From Streptomyces sp. ISL-87 (GTDB lineage Bacteria; Actinomycetota; Actinomycetes; Streptomycetales; Streptomycetaceae): 64,000 nucleotides of DNA. Location: assembly GCF_018614095.1 (NCBI RefSeq), contig NZ_JAGGOY010000063.1:51126-115125 (forward strand), in the 5' to 3' direction. Under the pieces are notes generated by a model that was not told the DNA's origin, made no database searches, and saw only the letters and a program-made list of their open reading frames with translations. Position 1 is the first letter of the stretch, and every line of letters begins with the position of its first letter. Of this stretch, positions 56,921 to 64,000 are shown piece after piece. The position numbers were made by a program, and so were the translations under genes.

Positions 56921-57711
56921 AGGGTGCTGGCGGCGGGGCTGAGGGTGCCGGCGGGGCTGAGGGTGCCGGCGGGGCTGAGGGTGCTGCCGGCGGGGCTGAT
57001 GGTGCCGGGTGTGGTTGCGAGGGTGGATTCGGCGGCCGCTTCGATCAGGGAGGCCATGACGCGGGTGTCCTTGTCGCGTTCCGGGTGCCATTGGACGCCC
57101 AGGACCCAGCGGTCGGGGTCGGGGAGTTCGATGGCCTCCACCGTGCCGTCCACCGCGTGGGCCGAGACGATCAGGCCGTCGCCCAGGCGGTCCACCGCCT
57201 GGTGATGGTACGTCGGGACGTCCGCCTCCTCCGGGACCAGCGCGGCGTAGCGGGTGCCCGGGACCGGGCGGACCGGGTGCCAGGAGGTGATGCCCGGTGT
57301 TTCGACGTGGCCTTCGATGTGCTGGTGCAGTGTTCCGCCCAGGGCCACGTTCAGCGCCTGCATGCCCCGGCAGATGCCGAGTAGCGGGGTGCCGGACTCC
57401 AGCGCGGCCTCGATCAGGGCCAGTTCCCAGTGGTCGCGGACGGTGGCCGGGGCTCCCGTGCGGGGGTCGCGGGCGGCGCCGTAGTGGACCGGGTCCACGT
57501 CCGGGCCGCCCGCGACGACCAGGCCGTCCAGTCGGCTCAACACCTCCGCCGCCGTCCCGGATTCGTCCGGCGGGAGCAGCACGGCCGCGCCGCCCGCCGC
57601 CTGGACGAGTTCGTAATACCCGCTGGGCACGAGGGACGTCGGGAGGTGCCATACCCCGTATCGGGTGGATTCCTCGACGTAGGTGGTGATGCCGATGAGC
57701 GGCCTGGGCAC
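56902..57711 (-). CDS. Class-I glutamine amidotransferase-like hydrolase (PuuD type)
   Basis: A 269-residue gamma-glutamyl hydrolase. The nucleophile is Cys114 (LLGICRGMQALN), with His209 and Glu211 in GVQWHPERD. PuuD hydrolyses gamma-glutamyl-GABA in the putrescine pathway; here it should remove the gamma-glutamyl group from an oxidised intermediate, likely of ethanolamine. GTG 57711 has GGAGG upstream. Residues about 232-269 are a repetitive tail (SPAGTLSPAGT...) made by a tandem repeat and are not part of the family. It follows the permease by 56 bp. Confidence 0.92.
   Translation of the reverse strand: MPRPLIGITTYVEESTRYGVWHLPTSLVPSGYYELVQAAGGAAVLLPPDESGTAAEVLSRLDGLVVAGGPDVDPVHYGAARDPRTGAPATVRDHWELALIEAALESGTPLLGICRGMQALNVALGGTLHQHIEGHVETPGITSWHPVRPVPGTRYAALVPEEADVPTYHHQAVDRLGDGLIVSAHAVDGTVEAIELPDPDRWVLGVQWHPERDKDTRVMASLIEAAAESTLATTPGTISPAGSTLSPAGTLSPAGTLSPAASTLSPAGV
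56908..57003. repeat. 18-21-bp tandem repeat coding the amidotransferase C-terminal tail
   Basis: Five units related to GCCGGCGGGGCTGAGGGT start at 56908, 56926, 56947, 56965 and 56983 (18, 21, 18, 18 and 21 bp). All keep frame. The unit contains the GCCGGCGGGGCTG end of the dispersed repeat next to it. Confidence 0.88.
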
Positions 57712-57767
57712 GGTTTCTACCTCCAGGGGGGAGCAGGGTCGCGTCGGGACACGTGGGGCAAAGGATT

Positions 57768-59237
<1,470 letters not shown>

Positions 59238-59259
59238 GTGCGCTCCTGCCTCAGGCACT

Positions 59260-59282
59260 GCAATGGTTGTGAGGCGTACCTT
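59260..59282. promoter_or_regulatory. FadR-type operator candidate upstream of the permease
   Basis: GCAATGGTT-N8-TACCTT; the same 15 fixed bases recur at 60183-60205. It also contains TGGT-N10-ACCT, which resembles GntR/FadR sites. Confidence 0.7.
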
Positions 59283-59414
59283 TGCGTCAGGAGAGTGGAA
59301 TGCGCAAGACCCCCGCGTTAAACAGCGGTTACGAAAACCTCCCGGACGTAAGAGGGCAGGCGCCTCGCGAGCCGCCGCGGGGGCCGGCTCGGGAGCCGCC
59401 ACAGGAGCCGCTCC

Positions 59415-60161
59415 TCAGGCCAGGAACCCCCGCAGCAGCGCGGCCGTTCCGCAGCAGTGCTCGCGCATCGTCTCGCGGGCCGCCGCCGCGTCCCGCTCCA
59501 GTACCGCCTCGACCAGAGCGGTGTGCTGCTGCTGCGAGTGCTCCAGGTTGCGCACCAGCAGCGGGATGCAGTCCAGCAGGTCGTTCACGGTGGCCCGGAC
59601 GGCCGCGTACTGGGCCGTCAGGGTGGCGGATCCGGCGAGCTCGCACAGGGTGAGGTGGAAGAGGGTGTCCTGGCGGCGGTAGTCGGCGAGCGGGGCGTCG
59701 TGGGTGGCGCCGAGCGCGCCGAGCAGCCGCTCGGAGTCCTCCTCGGTCAGCCCCTGGGAGGCGCACAGGCCGGCCGCGCCCACCTCCAGGACCTCCCGGA
59801 ACCGCAGGGCGTCCTCGATGTCCACACCGGCGACGCGCCGCCGGAGCTCCTCCTCGGCCCCGCCGGCCGGGGTGTCGGGGCGTGGCAGCACAAACGTTCC
59901 GCCGTACCGCCCGCGCCGGGCCTCCACCAGGCCCTGGTCCTGGAGTACCTTCAGCACCTCGCGCAGCGTGACCCGGCTGATCCCCATCCGCTCGGCCAAC
60001 TCGCGCTCGGGCGGAAGCCGTTCACCGCCGGGCACCAGGCCCAGCCGGACCACCTGGAGGATCTGCTCCAGCGCCTCCTCGAAACCGTTGCCCGCCCGTA
60101 CCTGCCGCAGTACGGGATTCAGCCGCGCGATCGCGCCGCCTTCGCTCGCCGTATCGGTCAT
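59415..60161 (-). CDS. FadR-subfamily GntR regulator
   Basis: A 248-residue regulator with a GntR winged helix (about 33-95, RLPPERELAERMGISRVTLREVLKVLQDQGLVEARRGRYGG) and an FCD effector domain (about 105-245, DIEDALRFREVLEVGAAGLCA...FHLTLCELAGSATLTAQ) with metal-site histidines. It lies between the permease and glnA4 genes and is divergent from glnA4. Shared operator candidates at both promoters make it the likely local regulator. ATG 60161 behind GGAGGAG. Confidence 0.93.
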   Translation of the reverse strand: MTDTASEGGAIARLNPVLRQVRAGNGFEEALEQILQVVRLGLVPGGERLPPERELAERMGISRVTLREVLKVLQDQGLVEARRGRYGGTFVLPRPDTPAGGAEEELRRRVAGVDIEDALRFREVLEVGAAGLCASQGLTEEDSERLLGALGATHDAPLADYRRQDTLFHLTLCELAGSATLTAQYAAVRATVNDLLDCIPLLVRNLEHSQQQHTALVEAVLERDAAAARETMREHCCGTAALLRGFLA

Positions 60162-60182
60162 CTCGGCTCCTCCCCTTCCCAA

Positions 60183-60205
60183 GCAATGGTTCTATTCAAT
60201 ACCTT
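60183..60205. promoter_or_regulatory. FadR-type operator candidate between fadR and glnA4
   Basis: GCAATGGTT-N8-TACCTT, identical in all fixed positions to 59260-59282. It sits 21 bp from the fadR ATG and 33 bp from the glnA4 GTG, so it could serve both. Confidence 0.7.
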
Positions 60206-60238
60206 AGGCCCACTCGGCTCACCGAAGGAGAGATTCCC

Positions 60239-61612
60239 GTGGTAGACCGCAAGCCGCCGCTCGCGCCCGAGGAGCTCCGCGCCCTCGTCGCCAGCGGTGA
60301 GATCGACACAGTGGTCCTGGCCTTCCCCGACATGCAGGGGCGCCTCCAGGGCAAGCGGTTCGCCGCACAGTTCTTCCTGGACGAGGTCCTCGCGCACGGC
60401 ACCGAGGGCTGCAACTACCTCCTGGCCGTCGACACCGACATGAACACCGTCGACGGATACGAGATGTCCTCCTGGGACCGGGGCTACGGCGACTTCGCCA
60501 TGCACCCCGACCTCGCCACCCTGCGCCGCATCCCCTGGAACCCCGGCAGCGCCTTCATCCTGGCCGACCTCGCCTGGAACGACGGCACGCCCGTCGTCGC
60601 CGCCCCCCGGCAGATCCTGCGCCGCCAGCTGGAGCGCCTCGCCGAGCACGGGTACACCGCCATGGTCGGCACCGAGCTGGAGTTCATGGTCTTCCAGGAC
60701 ACCTACGAGCAGGCCTGGAACGCCAACTACCGCGGCCTGACCCCCGCCAACCAGTACAACATCGACTACTCCGTCCTCGGTACCGGCCGGATCGAGCCGC
60801 TGCTGCGCCGTATCCGCAACGAGATGCAGGCCGCGGGCCTGATCGTGGAGTCGGCGAAGGGGGAGTGCAACCTCGGCCAGCACGAGATCGCCTTCCGCTA
60901 CGACGAGGCGCTGACCACCTGTGACCAGCACTCCGTCTACAAGACGGGGGCGAAGGAGATCGCCGCCCAGGAGGGCGTCTCGCTCACCTTCATGGCCAAG
61001 TACGACGAGCGCGAGGGCAACTCCTGCCACATCCACCTCTCGCTCAACGACACCGACGGACGCAACGTGATGGCCGGGGACGGACCGGACGCCCACGGTG
61101 GAATGTCACCGGTGATGCGCCACTTCCTGGCCGGCCAACTGGCCGCGCTGCGCGACTTCTCCCTTCTCTACGCCCCGAACATCAACTCGTACAAGCGTTT
61201 CCGGCCGGGATCCTTCGCGCCGACCGCGGTCGCCTGGGGCGTGGACAACCGGACCTGCGCCCTGCGAGTGGTCGGCCACGGCCGCTCCATGCGCTTCGAG
61301 AACCGCCTCCCCGGCGGCGACGTCAACCCGTACCTCGCCGTCTCCGGCCTGGTCGCGGCCGGGCTCTACGGCATCGAGAACCGCCTGGAGCTCCCCGAGG
61401 CCTGCGCGGGCAACGCGTACACCGCCGACTTCGCGCACGTCCCCACCACCCTGCGCGAGGCCGCGGAGCTCTGGGAGAACAGCGAGATCGCCAAGGCCGC
61501 CTTCGGCCCCGAGGTGGTCGCCCACTACCGGAACATGGCCCGCGTGGAACTCGACGCGTACGACTCCGCGGTCACCGACTGGGAGCTGCGCCGCTCCTTC
61601 GAACGCCTCTAG
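60239..61612 (+). CDS. glnA4: GlnA4-like gamma-glutamyl-ethanolamide synthetase
   Basis: A 457-residue glutamine synthetase-like enzyme. Metal ligands Glu146 and Glu148 (GTELEFMVF), Glu209 and Glu216 (KGECNLGQHEIAF), the nucleotide-site SCHIHLSL (262-269) and RFRPGSFAP are present. It differs from true GlnA in the substrate pocket regions. In S. coelicolor GlnA4 (SCO1613) was reported to glutamylate ethanolamine. Position among a permease, FadR, ALDH and SDR fits the same role. GTG 60239 behind GAAGGAGAG. Confidence 0.88.
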   Translation: MVDRKPPLAPEELRALVASGEIDTVVLAFPDMQGRLQGKRFAAQFFLDEVLAHGTEGCNYLLAVDTDMNTVDGYEMSSWDRGYGDFAMHPDLATLRRIPWNPGSAFILADLAWNDGTPVVAAPRQILRRQLERLAEHGYTAMVGTELEFMVFQDTYEQAWNANYRGLTPANQYNIDYSVLGTGRIEPLLRRIRNEMQAAGLIVESAKGECNLGQHEIAFRYDEALTTCDQHSVYKTGAKEIAAQEGVSLTFMAKYDEREGNSCHIHLSLNDTDGRNVMAGDGPDAHGGMSPVMRHFLAGQLAALRDFSLLYAPNINSYKRFRPGSFAPTAVAWGVDNRTCALRVVGHGRSMRFENRLPGGDVNPYLAVSGLVAAGLYGIENRLELPEACAGNAYTADFAHVPTTLREAAELWENSEIAKAAFGPEVVAHYRNMARVELDAYDSAVTDWELRRSFERL

Positions 61613-61709
61613 GGGTGTCCGGCGGATCATGGCCGGGCCCGACCTGATCCGCCGGATACCCCCTGGCCCGTCCTCACCACCCCGCAACCGATCACCTGAG
61701 AGGCACCAC

Positions 61710-63074
61710 GTGTCCGATGCGCTGGAAGTGCTGAATCCGGCCACCGAGGAAATCGTCGCCACCGTCCCGGCCGCCACACGGGACGATGTCGACGCCGCCG
61801 TCGCACGGGCCACCGCGGCCCAGCGCGGCTGGGCCGCGGCCGCCCCCGCCGACCGGGCCCGGCTGCTGCGCCGCTTCGCGGCCGTGGTCGACGGGCACAT
61901 CGAGGAACTGGCCCGGCTGGAGGTCCGCGAGGCCGGGCACACCATCGGCAACGCCCGCTGGGAAGCCGGCAACGTACGCGACCTGCTGGACTTCGCCGCC
62001 GGGGGAGTGGAACGGCTCTCCGGCCGCCAGATCCCCGTCGCCGGCGGCATCGACGTCACCTTCCTCGAACCCCTCGGCGTCATCGGCGTGATCGCCCCGT
62101 GGAACTTCCCCATGCCGATCGCCGCCTGGGGCCTGGCCCCGGCGCTGGCCGCGGGCAACGCCGTCATCCTCAAGCCCGCCGAGATCACCCCGCTCACCGC
62201 GCTGCGCCTCGCCGAACTCGCCCTCGAAGCCGGGATCCCCGAGCACCTCTTCCAGGTGCTCCCCGGCCGGGGCGACGTGGCGGGCGACGCGCTGGTCGAG
62301 CACCCCGGAGTCGCGAAGATCGTCTTCACCGGCTCCACCCGGGTCGGCAAGCAGATCATGGCCAAGTGCGCCGACCGGGTGAAGCGGGTCACCCTCGAAC
62401 TCGGCGGCAAGAGCCCCAACATCGTCTTCGCCGACGCCGACCTGGAAGCCGCCGCGGCGGCGGCACCGATGGCCTTCCTCGACAACACCGGCCAGGACTG
62501 CTGCGCCCGTACGCGGATCCTCGTACAGCGCTCGGCGTACGAACGGTTCCTGGAACTGGTCGCACCGGGGATCGAGGGCGTGGTCGTCGGGGACCCGGCC
62601 GACGAGAAGACGCAGATGGGGCCGCTGATCTCGCGGGTGCAACTGGACCGCGTACGGTCGTACGTCACCGATGACCTCGCCGTGATCCGGGGCGCCGCGC
62701 CCGAGGGCCCCGGCTTCTGGTACCCGCCGACCCTCGTCACGGACGTCGCCCCCACCGCGCCCGTGGCCGCCGAGGAGGTCTTCGGCCCGGTAGCCGTCGT
62801 CCTGCCCTTCGAGGACGAGGAGGACGCCGTACGCCTGGCCAACGCGACCGAGTACGGCCTCTCCGGCTCCCTCTGGACCCGCGACATCGGCCGGGCGCTG
62901 CGCGTCTCGCGCGCCGTCGCCGCGGGCAACCTGTCCGTCAACTCCCACAGCAGCGTCCGCTACTGGACGCCCTTCGGCGGATACAAGCAGTCCGGACTCG
63001 GCCGCGAGCTCGGACCCGACGCCCTCACCGCTTTCACCGAGACCAAGAACGTCTTCATCAGCACGGAGGCCTGA
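61710..63074 (+). CDS. Aldehyde dehydrogenase
   Basis: A 454-residue NAD(P)+-dependent ALDH. The catalytic Cys264 is in NTGQDCCARTR, the general base Glu230 in TLELGGKSPNIVF; Asn132 (WNFP) and Lys155 (LKPAE) are in place. In this locus it would oxidise a gamma-glutamyl aldehyde formed after glutamylation, or another aldehyde. GTG 61710 with GAGAGG upstream, 97 bp after glnA4. It is followed after 5 bp by the SDR gene, so the two are in one operon. Confidence 0.95.
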   Translation: MSDALEVLNPATEEIVATVPAATRDDVDAAVARATAAQRGWAAAAPADRARLLRRFAAVVDGHIEELARLEVREAGHTIGNARWEAGNVRDLLDFAAGGVERLSGRQIPVAGGIDVTFLEPLGVIGVIAPWNFPMPIAAWGLAPALAAGNAVILKPAEITPLTALRLAELALEAGIPEHLFQVLPGRGDVAGDALVEHPGVAKIVFTGSTRVGKQIMAKCADRVKRVTLELGGKSPNIVFADADLEAAAAAAPMAFLDNTGQDCCARTRILVQRSAYERFLELVAPGIEGVVVGDPADEKTQMGPLISRVQLDRVRSYVTDDLAVIRGAAPEGPGFWYPPTLVTDVAPTAPVAAEEVFGPVAVVLPFEDEEDAVRLANATEYGLSGSLWTRDIGRALRVSRAVAAGNLSVNSHSSVRYWTPFGGYKQSGLGRELGPDALTAFTETKNVFISTEA

Positions 63075-63079
63075 ACCCA

Positions 63080-63874
63080 ATGAGCACTGACTCCACCGAA
63101 GAGATCGTCTGCCGCCGCCTGGTCGGCCGCACCGCCGTCATCACCGGAGCCGGCAGCGGCATCGGCCTCGCCACCGCCCGCCGCCTGGCCTCCGAGGGCG
63201 CCAACCTCGTCTGCGGCGACATCGACGAGACGGCCGGCAAGGCCGCGGCCGAGGAGGTCGGCGGCACGTTCGTGAAGGTCGACGTCACCAGCCCGGAGGA
63301 GGTCGAGGCCCTCTTCAAGACCGCCTACGACACCTACGGCTCGGTCGGCATCGCCTTCAACAACGCGGGCATCTCGCCCCCGGACGACGACTCCATCCTC
63401 ACCACGGGCCTGGAGGCCTGGAAGCGCGTCCAGGACGTCAACCTGACCTCCGTCTACCTGTGCTGCAAGGCCGCCCTGCCCTACATGCAGCGCCAGGGCC
63501 GCGGCTCGATCATCAACACCGCGTCCTTCGTGGCCATCATGGGCGCCGCCACCTCCCAGATCTCGTACACCGCCTCCAAGGGCGGAGTCCTGGCCATGTC
63601 CCGCGAGCTCGGAGTGCAGTTCGCCCGCGAGGGCATCCGCGTCAACGCCCTCTGCCCGGGGCCGGTCAACACCCCGCTGCTCCAGGAGCTGTTCGCCAAG
63701 GACCCGGAGCGGGCGGCCCGGCGCCTCGTGCACATTCCGCTGGGCCGGTTCGCCGAGCCCACCGAGATCGCCGCCGCCGTGGCCTTCCTGGCCAGCGACG
63801 ACTCCTCCTTCATCAACGCCACCGACTTCCTCGTCGACGGCGGTATCTCCGGCGCGTACGTCACGCCCCTGTAG
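63080..63874 (+). CDS. Short-chain dehydrogenase/reductase
   Basis: A 264-residue classical SDR. The nucleotide-binding TGAGSGIG is at 22-29, Asp48 after the second strand (CGDID) favours NAD(H), NNAG is at 94-97, and the catalytic set is Ser149, Tyr163 and Lys167 (SYTASKGG). The C-terminus AFLASDDSSFINATDFLVDGGISGAY is standard. It could oxidise the alcohol of gamma-glutamyl-ethanolamide to the aldehyde taken by the adjacent ALDH; this is inferred from context. ATG 63080, 5 bp after the ALDH stop. Confidence 0.94.
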   Translation: MSTDSTEEIVCRRLVGRTAVITGAGSGIGLATARRLASEGANLVCGDIDETAGKAAAEEVGGTFVKVDVTSPEEVEALFKTAYDTYGSVGIAFNNAGISPPDDDSILTTGLEAWKRVQDVNLTSVYLCCKAALPYMQRQGRGSIINTASFVAIMGAATSQISYTASKGGVLAMSRELGVQFAREGIRVNALCPGPVNTPLLQELFAKDPERAARRLVHIPLGRFAEPTEIAAAVAFLASDDSSFINATDFLVDGGISGAYVTPL

Positions 63875-63911
63875 GGCGGCGCACACAGCGTTCACCCGTA
63901 CTCCATCCCCC

Positions 63912-63945
63912 CGACAGCCGGGCGTCGCACGACGCCCGGCTGTCG
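63912..63945 (+). terminator. Terminator of the glnA4 operon
   Basis: A perfect 15-bp stem (63912-63926 with 63931-63945) and 4-nt loop, 37 bp after the SDR stop. Nothing further is seen to the end of the window. Confidence 0.9.
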
Positions 63946-64000
63946 TGCCCTAGTGCCGTGGCCGGAAAGGTTCACCGGGTCGCGACGCTCCCCCAGCTAC

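Overview
This window is about 64 kb of chromosome from a high-G+C actinomycete, almost certainly a Streptomyces. The reasons are strong G/C bias at third codon positions, many GTG and some TTG starts, several leaderless promoters of the TANNNT-N6/7-ATG type, mycothiol and Pup-proteasome genes, a gylR-gylCABX-type glycerol operon, and a gene order that matches, from memory, the S. coelicolor region around SCO1611-SCO1671. It is core-genome-like. I see no transposase, integrase, phage gene, CRISPR array, rRNA or tRNA.

Layout. 1-2754: a partial Ala/Pro-rich protein, an aldo/keto reductase and an LLM-class flavin oxidoreductase. 2963-9437: a ferritin-like protein, CorA, the conserved actinobacterial trio (phosphomutase-like, DUF3090, lipid-kinase-like SCO1664 family), mycothiol ligase mshC and a PAC2 protein. 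9565-14677: the glycerol operon glpF-glpK-glpD with its IclR regulator gylR, plus two matching operator candidates. 14917-19243: metH and a HAD phosphatase. 19828-23087: two tandem paralogous peptide-binding lipoproteins without a transporter. 23188-27937: an orphan NarL-type regulator, a RecB-like nuclease, a site-2 protease, TrmI and a secreted protein.

27942-44372 is the Pup-proteasome region: ferredoxin, mpa/arc, dop, pup, an endonuclease VII-like gene, prcB, prcA, then a LacI/MFS pair, pafA, two FKBPs, pafB, pafC, two small proteins, tatA and tatC. Pup is activated by PafA, removed by Dop, and its conjugates are unfolded by Mpa into the PrcBA chamber. PafBC is the DNA-damage-responsive activator known from mycobacteria. 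44389-54675: a decayed diacylglycerol kinase, a Ski2-like helicase, TetR, an RluA-type synthase, a serine hydrolase, a siderophore-interacting protein under an iron box, a 5'-3' exonuclease, an XRE-cupin regulator coupled to a BtuF-like protein, and a truncated lipoprotein.

54701-63874: a TDT transporter with divergent LysR, then a gamma-glutamyl-ethanolamine-type catabolic locus (class-I amidotransferase, permease, FadR, GlnA4-like synthetase, aldehyde dehydrogenase, SDR). A shared operator candidate, GCAATGGTT-N8-TACCTT, precedes the permease and lies between fadR and glnA4.

The most notable items are the uncharacterised kinase/phosphomutase trio, the nuclease gene overlapping prcB inside the proteasome cluster, the two-site FadR motif, the 27-bp palindrome between lacI and the MFS gene, and coding sequences extended by dispersed or tandem repeats.
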